Origin: Stereum hirsutum FP-91666 SS1
Lineage: Eukaryota; Basidiomycota; Agaricomycetes; Russulales; Stereaceae
NCBI RefSeq assembly: GCF_000264905.1
Contig: NW_006763139.1
Span: forward strand, 970,313-1,034,312
Direction of reading: 5' to 3'
DNA: 64,000 nucleotides
Shown: piece after piece, positions 1 to 12,135 of the stretch
How the letters are laid out: every line of letters starts with the position of its first letter
Numbering within the stretch: the stretch's first letter is position 1
Made by a program: the position numbers and the translations under genes
Notes under the pieces: generated by a model
The model's input: only the letters and a program-made list of their open reading frames with translations
Told to the model about the DNA's origin: nothing
The model's database searches: none

Positions 1-153
1 GTCGTCCAGAAAAGTGTGAAAGCATGTTGAATACGAGGCATCAAAGAAAGTATACAAGGTCCCACGAGACCTACAACAATATCCTATCCGTACGCCGAAC
101 AAATAAGGAAAACTGTCCGCCTTGGAAACGCTTGGGTGGGACACCGTCCAAAA

Positions 154-1351
154 TTACCAGAGCACTGAGCCATAGGTCGCACTACAAATAAATATTTGTC
201 AGATGCATAACACGAAGTTGCTATATACTTACGATTCATCTCTACCAAAATCTATCCTGTCAAGCTCGGAAGGATCGAGGGTATGCCCATCAAGAGGCCA
301 GAAAGGCAACGATTCCATTAGAGACAGGTTATGAAACCTATGAAGTAGAATGCCCATGTCTCTTGGTTGGCTACCGTTCAATGAGAGTAAATGGGCGCTT
401 ACCCTAAGAAGTCTTCGGCGTCTTCAAGCACCGCGGAAGAGTTATCGGTGATAGCGGACGTTTCGATAGCCGTAGAGGTGCAAGCTTGGGTGCTTCAAGT
501 ACGAGTAATATAAGTCGCGCATGATAGAGTAATATGTATCAATGTAGTTGCTCACCTTGAAGTCGAATCAGTAGAACCTCTTCCTGTGTCCTCTCCGGCG
601 GCAGGACGTGCCAACATCGCGGAACTAAACAGCAATAATGATCAGAGAGCAGAAGAGAGGGGATCCCTGAGCACATACATCTGCTCCGTCTCCAACTCTC
701 CACGTTCCCATGCATCCCTCATCTTCAAAACGTCGTCTCCCTCCATCCTCCAGTTGATAAACTTAGCCCACAACGAGAGACTGAGACTCCTCGAGATAGC
801 GCCGTCCTTGACGAGCCTTCCAAGGACCTTTGCACGGCTCTGAACATGCGGATCAGAGGATACAAATATGTCCCGGAAGCTACGGGCACGACGCTTGTCC
901 AAGGAGCTCGAAGAAAGAGATGGTGTCGGTGAAGATGGAACTATTGGGCGTTTAACGGTACGGCGTGGCTGAGCATGAATTCCGAGAACACGGTGTGTGT
1001 GATTCTTGATGTACTCGTTGACTCTCTGTTCAGACCGAAAAGAGTGGGCGAGTAGACGTGCGGATGGTCAGGATGGAACCGAGCGATGTAACACAAGGAC
1101 ATGACGAAAGGACAGTGGGGCACCTTTGTCATTCTCTTCCTACGATCATCGCAGTGGCCATCATCCGGAGACATGAACTGGGATAGGAAAGCGTCGACGG
1201 TAACCCGTTTCCAAGCTGAGCGGGCGGACCCGTCATTCGAGGAAGGCCCGTTGCGGATGCAATCATCGAGCCATGTCCTCTCGTCGGGCTTCATGCGCTG
1301 TCGGCGGACTTCCTTGTCCTTCGACGTGGCAGTCGGTATCGAGATAGGCAA
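154..1351 (-). CDS. lineage-specific protein of unknown function (paralogue A)
   Basis: I do not recognise the family. The model has six exons on the minus strand (1351-1124, 1025-679, 624-556, 492-403, 337-233, 181-154), all with GT-AG introns of 50-100 bp, giving 288 aa. The best support is the paralogue at 16864-18452. Both share an N-terminal block with W-LDD followed by NDGSAR-AW, a basic linker after the first intron (RV..YI.NHT.RVLGI), and a central block with RARSFRD, SSDP, LG.L.K.GAI and LW.KFI.WRME..DVL.MR. The first intron is phase 0 and all later introns are phase 2 in both genes. The C-terminal half is Ser/Thr-rich and poorly conserved. The first donor (GTGCCC) is weak. The start could instead be the internal Met at 1291, next to the conserved W-LDD. 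No signal peptide or membrane segment is seen. The two matching copies argue for a real gene rather than chance ORFs. Confidence 0.75.
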
Positions 1352-2659
1352 AGATAGGTAGGATCATAGAGACATACCGTGGGCATTTTGAACGCCATCT
1401 AGTTCTAAGAGTGATTGAGAAGTAAGTATTGAGGTGTGGTTCGAGAAAGAGGGTTGGTACGTAGAGTAAATCAAGGACCTACAGGCTTATATACTGTACA
1501 CGGTACAGAGGCACTTCGTGATGGTCATAGCTATCCTCAGCACCTCATGGGAGCGTACAGCGGGCTGAAGACGGCAAAACTAGACATGAAGAAGAGAGCT
1601 CCGCGTTCAAGACCAGATCGCCGACGCACCGAGACGTGAGTGTTGAAAACGGAGATTTCGAATGTATAGTCGGCCACACTAGCACATACTAGGTTCGACT
1701 GTCCAAGAGATCGCTGAAGAAGTTGGTGAGAAAGAAGGCGGGAACGGACAGCTGCTGATGTAATGAGAGCTACAGGAAGGCTTTGTACGATCATTGCATC
1801 ATGGACATTCAACAAAGCGGCTCACCAAGGCTTCAAACACGGACATAGTCGAACACTGTAGGAAACCATTCCAGTTTAGCTCGCATACCTGTACTGCAAA
1901 GAAGAAAGAGTCCATTCTTCGAGCGCCACATACCTTAGTCCTCGGACAGATTTCGTTTGCGGCGCGAACGAATACGACGGAGCTAGAGCAACATGGAGAC
2001 CACCCAATTGGAGTATCAGTCAATGAAACTAGTCTATAATGTCGCGAGGGTCTGTCGGCGAAGGTGCCTCGGTCATTGTTCTGTTCATGAAGATGGCATC
2101 AACAGTTCGGCGCTGGGACAGGCTCGGACGTGTACAGGGGCGTGCGCGATGCCCAATCTAGTGATCATAGTCAAGCAAAGTAGTTTAGAACAACTCGATG
2201 TCCCGCGCCTCCCGTGTTATCAGGTATAAACTCTAACGGTGCATTCGGAGCGGAGGCATGTCGACGAGGATGTGCAGGAACAGAAAGTGTTGTAAGTTAC
2301 TTACTAACCGTTCAGCCCACGTAACGGAGAACGCCGAGACCTGCCGAGACTCGACACTCGCAATGAGAACTCTTGAAGAACTTACAGTCTGACTGGAAAG
2401 AATTTCCACGCAAGCTCAGTCACACACAATGTATATACGAGACATGAAAAAATGCATTGCCATAGAGGGGTCATGAGAGCAGGGGAACATAGGTGCAAGT
2501 AATTACGGTGATGATATTGAACAGAGACATGGCCTTCTTCACCGACAACGTGCCCCAACATTGCCAATGAGTGATTTCCAGCCCGTTATCAAAGAAGTAG
2601 AAATCGCCACACTTTTGTCATGAATATGAGAAAGGAAAGAGGTCGATCGATCGTGAGTT
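1352..2659. other. gene-free interval
   Basis: Between the start of paralogue A and the 3' end of the triple-domain gene I see only short unrelated ORFs in all frames. No conserved motif, repeat or RNA gene is visible. Confidence 0.5.
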
Positions 2660-4832
2660 TCAAAAGACGCAACGGTCAAGCCCGAGCAACTTCAACACAA
2701 CCTCCGTCGAGCAATCCTCGCTGTTGACGTCCCCAACATATCCTACACCACCCTTCCCGATCCTTGAGAACACAACCGGAGCCTCCTCGTAATCGAGGAC
2801 TGGTGGTGCAGTGAAGGGCTTGACAGGAGCCTTGGTATCCGCGACACCGTAGAAGACATCCTCGGCGGAGGACACCCTGATCTGCAACGCCTTCATGCCG
2901 TAGGACAACGTGAGCCTCTCGTTGTCGCCGGACTTGAGGATGTCAGCACGGCGTGGGTTCAAGGTACTGACAATGCGGGAGTAGGAGCCGCAGGTCCATG
3001 AGAGACCCCAAGGACGACGGAAGAAGGTGTCGAGCTCGACGGCGGAGACCTGGGAGGCGAACTGGCCACCGAAGACAACGAGACCGCCATGGAGAGCGTA
3101 CTCGACGAGGGAGGCGAGGACCTTGACGGCCTCGATGTGCTCGATACCGGCGTCGGTAACGAAGATCGCGTCGAACTTGGAGTTGTCGATGGCGGAAAGG
3201 GCAGAAGCCTTGTCCTTGACGTGAGTGATGATCGCTTTCTTCTCGAGGCCGGCCATAACGTGCGCCAGGGAAGATGAGTGCTCGGCACACCAGTCGAGGC
3301 TGATGACGAGGACAGGGGGCCTGTGGTAGACCTAGCAAATGTATCATCTCAGTAAATCGAACAAAGTGGGAGAAGAACAAGAGGACGTACCTCGGGCAAA
3401 CCAAGCATGGACAAAACGATCTCAACGGAGGCATCCTCGGAGTTGACATCGCCGAGGTAGCCGACCCAACCGTCACCGACCTTGGCGTACGCAGCTGGGG
3501 CCTCGTCGTCGCCGACTGCGGAGCGGTGGGTGCAGTCGCTGACGGTCGAGGGAGTAACTGAACCGCTGTCGGCAGAGGGACCGTAGAAGGCGTGGGCGGA
3601 GTTGTTGACCCTGACGTTGAGGGCCTTGACGCTGTACTCGAAAGCCAGCTTGTCGTTGCCCTTGAGCTTCTCGTAGCGAGCCGGGTTCAAGTTGTACAAC
3701 AAGCGGCGGTAAGAGCCACAGCTCCAGTCCAAATTCCAGGCAGTGAAGAACTTGTCGAGCTCAACGGGGGAAACATTGCTGCTGAATTGTCCACCGAAAA
3801 CGACGATTCCACCCCACTTGGTGTACTCAACGAGCTTGGCGTGAACGTGGGAGTGCTCGCGGCGCTTGATGCCGGCGTCGGTGACGAGAATAGCCTTGGG
3901 GTTGCGGGCAATGGCGTCAACAGCAGTGGAGTGGTGCTTGATGTGAGAGACGTGCGAGTGGCGCTCAAGGGCGACGCGAAGGTTGGCCAAGACGGCGTCG
4001 TGGAAATCTTCATGCTCGAGGCTGAGGATGACGACGTGGGGCTTGTTCTGAACGTGCTGACGAACGGAAGAACAAGCCACATGAGTATACAATATAGCAT
4101 GGAACATGGTATGGATGGTGGCTGGACCAGAGGAAAAAAGGACACTTACCTCGTGAATCAGGTTCAACATGGAGAGAATAACCTCGACGGAAGGCTCTTC
4201 GCTGTTGACGTCGCCGAGATAGCCCACCCAACCTTCGTCAACGCGAGCGTAGACGGCAGGCGCCTCATCCCACTCGTCCTTGGCACCGTAGAAGACGTGG
4301 TGGTCGAAAGGAACCTTGAGGTTGACGGCCTTCATGGTGTACTCGTAGGAAAGCTTGTCGTTGCCATGAAGCCTCTCAGCCCTGCGAGGGCTGAGATGGT
4401 GGGTAGAGCGGGTGTAGGAACCGCAGCTCCAGTTGAGACCCCATGGGCGGAAGAAGGTATCGAGCTCGACCGAAGAGATGTTGCTGCTGAACTGGCCAGC
4501 AAATACGACGGTACCTAAACAGCGTAAGAGTGTGAGTATAGTCGTTCAACGAACATTCAAGAGGAAATAAGCCACGAACCGCCATTCCGGGTGTACTGAA
4601 CAAGAGCGGCGAGAACGCGAGCGGCCTCAGCACGCTCAACTCCGGCGTCGGTGACGAGAATACCCTTGGGGTTACGAGCGATGGCCTCGAGAGCGGCCAG
4701 GTTGTTTTTGGCATGGACGATGTGGGCCTTGGCTTCGATGGCGGCAACGATAGGGGCAAGAGCCGAGTCGTGGAAAGTCTCGTGCTCGAGGCTGAGGAGA
4801 ACGATATGGGGCTTGGTGGTGTTGGGAGACAT
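2660..4832 (-). CDS. protein of three tandem class I glutamine amidotransferase-like domains
   Basis: The model has four exons on the minus strand (4832-4580, 4514-4150, 4056-3391, 3331-2660; the third could start at 4047, also in frame), giving about 651 aa. Three copies of a domain of roughly 215 residues follow one another. Each copy has a first strand ending SLEH or SLDW, then ILVTDAG or IFVTDAG, then a G-G-x-VVF-x-GQF segment, VELD-FF, W-CGSY, and a C-terminal GYLGDVNSE or GYVGDVNSE. The layout resembles ThuA/class I glutamine amidotransferase-like folds. The nucleophile-elbow position reads GGQF/AGQF with no cysteine, so glutaminase activity is unlikely. Introns 2 and 3 are both phase 0 and fall exactly at domain borders, so copies 2 and 3 are each one exon, whereas copy 1 is split by intron 1. 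The domain type is inferred from fold-like motifs. No signal peptide is seen; cytosolic location is likely. Confidence 0.8.
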
Positions 4833-4933
4833 GGTAATTATAGGGGTGGTGACACGGTCCTTTGGAGACGAAGGTGGAGACAGCTTGGGTGAGATGGGAA
4901 AAGGTGAGGGTTCGAGAAACGAACGTACCAGAG

Positions 4934-4942
4934 TATTTATAG
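4934..4942 (-). promoter_or_regulatory. candidate TATA box of the triple-domain gene
   Basis: The minus strand reads CTATAAATA about 105 bp upstream of the start codon at 4832. A second similar string (CTATAAATT) lies near 5090-5100. Either could direct initiation; the nearer one has the more usual spacing. Confidence 0.4.
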
Positions 4943-7900
4943 TTTTAGGGAATGTTGTTCGAACAAGAACAGACAGATGGACTTTCGGAGTGAACAAAGT
5001 AGCTATCGGGCACCAGTGCCAATGCAAACAAAAGAGACAAATCGAAAGGGGAGTAGAACGGGCTGCGGTGTCATGTAGCACAACGCGGGCCAATTTATAG
5101 GGTTTTGTGCGCCCCAGTGGTCCCTTTTACATCAGGGCTGTCCGCACTGCTCCCACATACGTGTCATTCTGGAAGAAAGAAAGGAAGGAAATAAATTCAG
5201 GATACGATATTATGGCAGATGTTGGTATAACGACAACGCGCTTCTCCTCGTTCGTAACCTTCCGTCTGCAGATCAACCATAATAGCCGATGCTTCTTGCG
5301 GGCCCTGATCACCGGATGAACGTTCTGATTGGTGGCATTTCTGAGTCGAACGACGGCGATTGATGAATTATTACTGCATTCGGGCCCACCTGGTCCCGAT
5401 GCCTGGACGCTGCTGGCCAGAAGCATCGGCTGAAGGGTCACAAGCAATTTACAGTTGCACAGTCTTACGGGGTGCGTGCTGCTCCGGCGGAAAAGTTGGA
5501 CGACTATTATCCATCGGTTGCGCTTCGAGGATGTCAGTCTCCGGAGGTTCAGCATCGAACATAGGATACTTGTAGAGGTGTAAGTTCTACACATCGTTAT
5601 CCCGCACCATCGCAGTTCCTCTGTGAAAGGAGCAGAGTGCCTGTTCCTGCCAAAAGGACCGCAGTCTAATAAGACCTTCACAAGCTTCAAAGCTTCACAA
5701 CCCATACACAGCCATGAATGCGTATATGGCCCCCGGTGCCAAGGGGCAAGACGGTTGCCACTTCGCTTCCGCTAGAAATCAGTCCAGAAGTCCAGAAGTG
5801 ATATCACCGCACAAGATACCGGTCTCTCGTACCATTCACGACAAGTCCACTGGTACTGCTCGTCCGGAAACGAGCTCAAGTGCTTTGTCTTTGGGATAAA
5901 GGTAAGACCCTATAAAGCAAGGTTTAGGACGCACGGTGAGCTTGCTTGCTACAACAACATTGAGCGAGCGAGCGGCAAACCCGGTTTCAGATATCATGAG
6001 GACGGGCATTCCGACCGAGTCCACGCTGAGGCGTCGGATGCGTTGCAGGGTCTCCGGCATTACTTCTCCGCATTTCTCAGTCGGTATCCAGGCTGTTGCG
6101 ATCACAGAGAAGGAAAGCTCGGATGAGTTGGGCACGTACGCGACGTCGACGGGGCACAACCTCCAGCGCTACCGCCAACTTCTTCGAACAATAGCCTTCG
6201 GTACCATTCTGCAAGGGTGCCCAAAGCGCAATCGAGCAGGAGATAACAAAGTACTCGCCGTGTTTCGTAAGCTGGGTTGAATTGTATGATTTTGCGTGCC
6301 TTGCCCATGTCAATGGACAGAAAATGAACTTGAACCGGTCAAATATAAGTAGCCAACAAAAGGAGAAACCCATTGTGGAGATATAGGTACGACGTCGACG
6401 TCTCCCGAGTATCCTTGGGGTGGGGCCATTGATCAAGGGGGGCACGAGGGACACGACCATGGAGACAGTCGAAGTTGCGTCGAAGTGGAAAACAAAAGCA
6501 TTTGACGCGCTCGCGGCGATTGCCGTCGTGTGGCGCAAGTGGCGTTCTTGCTTGATCACGGAGGAGGACGTGTACAGTACTTATATGCTTCTCGATTGTA
6601 AGATGGACGTTTTTTTTTATTGTAGTGTTCAAAGCATAAGGACCCTTTAGCTTCAGAAAATGCAAAGCTGCTTCTTCTGTCCGGCATCTGGCAAAAGATC
6701 TTGGCAGTAATGTGCCACCCTCGAATTCCGACAGACGATGGAGTGGGGCTTCCTCAAAGCGAATTGAACGGACATATTAGGGGTATAATAGGATATTGAT
6801 GTCATAAAGCATCGCAGACAGTCGGCATTATTTCCACCAGATTCATGCATTTGATCATCCTGATGCTGAGCTCGAAGGCCATCCGAAGATGATGCGCAAG
6901 ACACGGACGAAGAGACTGTTCTGACTAAGTACCGGTCAAGGCTACCTGTTCTAACCAGACTATGGATGACCATCAAAGGGGGCCTGTCACGGTGTGCCAG
7001 AGTTAATTTTAAATTTGGTGACAACCATAAAGTTCCCGCATGCCGGCCAGCTGCAGGAGGTGCGAGAACAAGACATGAACACCAGCGAGACGGAGAACCC
7101 AAGTCAAGTACCATACAACTTGCCGGAAGCCCAAGACATCCATGACACATACAATAGGAGAGAAAGTTGAACGGCTACGGGCCACGCACTTGTCGCGCAT
7201 CCGATTCAGAGTCGCCGCTAAGTAGAAAGTTCATTCTCCGCGAACCTCTCCGCGTCCTGGTTCGTCGACGCCGCATCAGTAGAATCACGGCGAGAACCCT
7301 TTTCGATCCTCACCTCAAATTAGACAAGTTCCTGCCACCATCGACCTCAGTATCATGCCATGACCCATATAAGTCACATATATATACGTGTAAGTACCAC
7401 TCCCTGTAATAATATCAGCCATTCGCTGAGTCTCGGAAGCGCGCGCTCGCATTAGGGGTTGAAAGAGAACCATAAGACCGATCCGTAATTGTATCTTGTA
7501 AATGTACGTGTAGGTGTAAGAGTTTGGAGAGTATGATGGGACGTGAGAATGACAATGAGGAGATGAGGAGAAACTGAAACTTGAGAAAGAGCCGAAGACG
7601 GAGATTGAGACTTGGAGCCGAACAAATACCACTGATAATCGACGATGGACGGATCAATGGATCAAAGAAGAGAAGCGCGCAAGGAGCCAGTCAAAAACAT
7701 TGAACGGTTAACAACGAAAGTATTTATAAGTAGACACGAGAACGAAGAACCACTGACGAAGCTGCGACGAAGAGAATGAGATGACTCGACATGTGTAAGT
7801 ATGGACCTTCAGCAGAACACCAGCGATCAAAACCGTCAATTAAAATCGAGCAGGCCGAGCGGCCCAAATTCAAACGAAACGAACAAAAAGAAATCCGCCC

Positions 7901-7970
7901 ATCCATTCATGACAAAGCACGATCAAGCATCGACAGCAACATCCCTCGATCTCCAAAGCACGCAAGCGCT
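4943..7970. other. long gene-free interval
   Basis: Three kilobases without an ORF that shows a recognisable domain, biased composition or plausible intron structure. Overlapping 60-190 codon ORFs occur on both strands, as expected by chance at this base composition. The interval holds the promoter of the triple-domain gene at its left end and the 3' flank of the cyclin gene at its right end. It may contain decayed sequence, but I see no repeat that says so. Confidence 0.45.
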
Positions 7971-9952
7971 CTACGGACTCGCCATCCTCACATCTCCCGC
8001 CGCTCTCCTTCCCTTGAATCCTTCCGCCACAGTGCCTACCCGTGTCCCACCCCCACGGCCGTCTAAAGCCTCCGCCGTCCCTCTCCTTGTAATAAACAAT
8101 CCACCGCCCCCTTCCCCATCCTCGTCCTCCTCCTCCGTGTCGTCGTCGTCGTCGTCATCGTCGTCGTCGTCGCCTCGCCTGCCCCCTCCGACCACACTTC
8201 CGTTGGCTCTGATAGTCGGCTCATCATCCGTACTCCCAAAATCAGTCTCCCGATCCGTCTCCGTCATCTCCGTCGTATCCGTATCCGTACCGTCCGTCAC
8301 ATCAGAGCTAAGACTCACGAGCGAGGTTGTGGAGCGGGAAGCATGGAATGAAGGGGTACGAGCGTTCTCAGAGGATGAAGGGATGGCGTCCACGGGCGAA
8401 GGGCCTGGTCCAGGGGTAGCGGAAGCAGAAGGAGTGCGGGAGGAAGAAGACGGGTGAGCGGATGAGTGATGCGAGGGCGTTGAGTGGGGATGAGGATGGT
8501 GATTTGTGTGGGCGTGGTGTGTGGAGTTGACTTCCGAGTGAGAACTACCGCTGGGATGTCCATGCTCAAATCGCCCACCAGGGCCATAAGCATCGAAAGC
8601 TCCCAAAGCATGTGCTGGTGCCGACAGTCCACCCGGTACAAATGACGAATGTGGATGGGGGCTCAGGGGTGAGGGTTGTGGTGCGGAAGGAGTGCCGGGA
8701 GCAGAACCGGCAAGGGCGATAGGGTTCGAGGAGGGCGAGGGCGGTATAGAGTGGGTTTGGGAGAAGAGGATGAGCTGATCCGCGTAGTGTTGCATTTCGT
8801 GATCAGAGATCATGAGGCGGAAGTCGTTTAAGAGCAGGAATTGGAGTTCAAGTTGGTTGAGCTCGGCTTGTGGGAGACCTCCAACCTATTCGAAGAGATA
8901 TAATTCAGTGGAAGTCATTTTACGGCGATACCGATTTGCGGAGAAGGAGCCAAAAGGGGACGACAAGGGTTGCACATATGGAGAAGCGTTTGTTGAACGC
9001 GCTTCACACGTGCTAACGCGAGATGGGCATGGATGTTCACATATGGAACACGTGCACCGAGTTTTTTTCGGCAAGTGCAGCAATTGTGCGACCCGACAAA
9101 CGAGGATAATTAGCAAAAGACATATGGACATACCTTAGCGTACCGAGAATTGGTGTAAAATACATCACTGAAGAACTTGCTCGCGACGGTGACTCCGGCG
9201 ATGACCAGCCTGTGGATATTGTACGAGTCGATAACAAAGGACCTCCCAGTTGCCTCAGTTGCTATCCGTGCCATCCTGTCAAAGTATACGAGGAGGGAGA
9301 GAAATACTTGATTCGTTGTGGGACAATATTTAAGAATACGGAGAAGGTATGCTTCAAGGGAGATTGTGGGGACGTTGCGGGCATGGAAGGACAATGAGGA
9401 TGAAGGGGTGGCGAGTGCATTGCGGGAAGCATTTGTGAGAGAACGCCAGATAGGCCGCTGCTGGAGCTCTGGAAGGTTTGGATAGGTATGATGGGAAGAG
9501 TGGGAATGAGATGGAGATTCGGACGGAAGGTTGTCGTTTGCGGCGGCGATCTGAGTGAGGAGAGATGCAAGCAGACGAAGGAGATCCTGGGCGGGATATT
9601 GGTGAATATCGACCGACGGTCTCGAGCTCTCCGGTGGTGGTTGACCCGAAGCGGACGTCGGATGTGGTCTGTGGTCAGTCCTTTGCGTGGCATGGGGTGT
9701 AGAGGATGATGCAGAGGACAACGAGGCGGCAGATGACGCAGCATGAGAGGACGACGAGGACGACAGTGAAGGGTGGGTGGAGGACGAGGACGCCACGTTG
9801 GGCTGGGATGGACGTGAAGCTGAGGTAGAAGATGAAGCGGACGAGGAGGATCTCCTGGACGATGGCGGCTGCTGTCTCTGCGGCTGCTGGGGCACTGGGG
9901 GACTATGAATATTTGGGTGATCGTGCTGTACGGGATGGGCCAGAGCGAGCAT
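7971..9952 (-). CDS. PHO80-type (PHO85-partner) cyclin with long disordered tails
   Basis: The model has two exons on the minus strand (9952-9134 and 8885-7971) joined by a 248 bp intron, giving 577 aa. The N-terminal 180 residues are Ser/Pro/His-rich. A cyclin box follows at about residues 190-310: LLRILKYCP, LLVYFDRM, FVIDSYNIHRLVIAGV, ASKFFSD and YAKVGGL are hallmarks of the PHO80/PCL group, and the intron cuts directly after YAK. The C-terminal 250 residues are low complexity and include a run of about 11 aspartates. Such cyclins activate the kinase Pho85 in phosphate, glycogen or cell-cycle control; which role applies here cannot be read from sequence. The reading frame stays open upstream to 10324. 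I chose 9952 because a TATA-like string at 10258-10265 lies just above the upstream ATG at 10243; an ATG at 10177 remains possible. Confidence 0.85.
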
Positions 9953-10257
9953 GGTACGTCGGGGGAGAGAGTGAGCTGGCTGTGGTCTAAGTCGTGGCGA
10001 GTGACGAGCGGAGGGAGCGAGATGTCGACGACCAGTAGCGAGCGCCAGAACCGAAAACGCGTGGGGGCGCGCCGTCACATCGGTCACGTCCCGCCACACA
10101 CGTGTCTCACTCCCGCTCCGCCCGACGCATGCCTCCCTCGTCCCTCCACTCGACTCATCATCAGCTTCTCCACTCATGTTAAACCCGTATCCGCACCATG
10201 CATATTTCTTCTGACAAGAGTTCGTATGTCCTCGCTTTACCATGCTGAAATCGATGC

Positions 10258-10265
10258 TATATAGA
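10258..10265 (-). promoter_or_regulatory. candidate TATA box of the cyclin gene
   Basis: The palindromic string CTATATAG lies about 310 bp upstream of the chosen start at 9952. Its place, only 15-20 bp above an in-frame ATG at 10243, argues that this ATG is not in the mRNA. Confidence 0.3.
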
Positions 10266-12135
10266 AAACCTACGGCCTGAAACAACAAGTCACAGACCGT
10301 CAATTCGCGGCAATGTGCACGCAAACGTTACCATACCGCAGCCTGTACCCCAACGTGTCTTGCTTACCTTCGTCACGCATGCTTTTCTGTCAGCTCGAGC
10401 GGAACTAGCAACCTATGCCGAGTCCGTTGCTCTTCCCCCTACCTCCGTTTCCGAGCATCTCCAGAAGATGACGCGTCCTCCGTCCACTCAGCCAAGTGTT
10501 CCGCGGTAAATAGCCTATGGTCAATCTGTCAAGCCTCTACCGGCCAGTGAATGTCCTGCATCTCAGCAGCGACTGAATTTGCTGCGTAGTTTCGTGTATG
10601 TTGTTGGAAGTGCAGGAAATGGGTGGAGGGGCATCAGATGAGAGTTGATTCTCGTCATCCTCGCACGCGACCACGACATTTCAATTCTTTGCCACCACAC
10701 ATAATTTATGCTTAATTGCCATGACTCGAATGTGCTCTGCGTCCACCCTGGGACACATAGTTTTACTCTTCTGTACTGCTGCACGGTCTGTGAGTCCCTT
10801 CGAGTCTGGCAAAAACTCCGTGATAGAATATCGCACCCTAGCGACAGTGCTGACCGGGATTCTCTGATTGAAGAATACGAATTGCGTACATCTGTCTCTT
10901 GACACTGCCTATTTGCATGGACCCGTTTTGGACGTGTTCTGCTTGGTCCACAACGCCTACGTCAGAATCACTGTCTAGCGCAGAAGAACTTCTTTCGACT
11001 ATATTTGACGGCTTCGACAGCCAGCCGACCTATTTCTACGCAATCTGCGACTACTCTACGACTCCCGACTTTCGTCGTCGCAGACGGACGGACGCTCCCA
11101 AGGTTCTTTTAGCGCGGCCGCGACAATCTTTCCACAATGACGCATGATCAAAGCACCGACTTCTTCGCTGAGCCGTCAATCCGCCTTGCGCACGTCCTTG
11201 TTCTCCTGCCGTTTACCCCAGGTCGAGTGCTATTCCTGGTGCGTTATAAATAACGTTCACTGGCAAGCTTGCGGCCTTGCAGGGTCTTGTACCTATTCTT
11301 ATAGCTGGCGTGCCTTCCATTTGTATTATCATATTTTATGTTGCGCCGGACCGTCAAGTATTGGACATCCTCCCATCCTTGCCACTCAAAAGCGCGATGT
11401 CGAATGTGGGCAAAATTTGTCACGAAAATGCACCTGCTCAAGCCTAATCACCCTTTCTTTCCCGCAGAGCACGCTTGGCTCCACCTGATCCATAGAACCA
11501 GTGCGTCGATCCCTTCATCTGCCCTTACCCCGCGTCATCATCTACCCTCCTTCGCCTTCGCCCTACCCGTCCCCGAACATATTTCTTCTCACCTCGCTCT
11601 CGTTCAGCTGTCTCGCCACCCTCCTTCAAGCAGCCTGCTCTCTTCTGTTCACATTTACTCCGTAAAAAGGCGTAAATACCCACCCCTCTCACTCCATTCT
11701 TCCCTTGCTGACCTCCATCTCTCATCAGCTCTCATTCCTCCCACGGCTTATCATACCGGTCCACGACGTGATTATCAGATTGTGAGACGCCTTCCCACCG
11801 CTTACTCCCCTCGTCCATCCTCCTCCCATATCCAGTCCCTACGTCTACACCCAACGCCACCCCGCGCACGAATGACAGGCCTGCCGCAAATGCCGATCAC
11901 CCCCCTCCTGGTCCCTTTCCTCTCTTGTTTTTAGAAAGATCCTTGCCGGGTCTGCATCCGAAAAGATAGACGCACACCCTCGATTATCTGATAAAAGGAT
12001 GTGAGCAGCGCAAGAGAAGGCGGTTCCCTTGTGCCCCCAGTCGTTGCGCGTTTGACTTTTTCGTCGCGTCCTGTGGCCCTCTGCTCTTCTGTCCATACTC
12101 TCTCGTCCAATCTTTGACTAGTTGTGCAGACGACA
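10266..12135. other. divergent intergenic region, cyclin / MFS transporter
   Basis: The region lies between two divergent genes. The part from about 11460 to 11930 is pyrimidine-rich on the plus strand, so it stays open for 198 codons without any domain. I read it as promoter/5' leader of the transporter, not a gene. Nothing else is recognised. Confidence 0.5.

Noticed and set aside
3592..4518. 308-codon plus-strand ORF
   Set aside because: It is antisense to exons 2 and 3 of the triple-domain gene and reads as the complement of its GC-rich codons; the minus strand has the repeated domains.
7801..8457. 218-codon plus-strand ORF with poly-Ser
   Set aside because: Antisense to the poly-Asp and His/Pro-rich tail of the cyclin.
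9953..10324. In-frame N-terminal extension of the cyclin
   Set aside because: Open frame but the first ATGs lie at or just below a TATA-like string, and the added residues resemble no cyclin; kept only as an alternative.
11338..11934. 198-codon plus-strand ORF
   Set aside because: Open only because the region is pyrimidine-rich; no splice partners, domain or start context. Treated as promoter/leader of the MFS gene.
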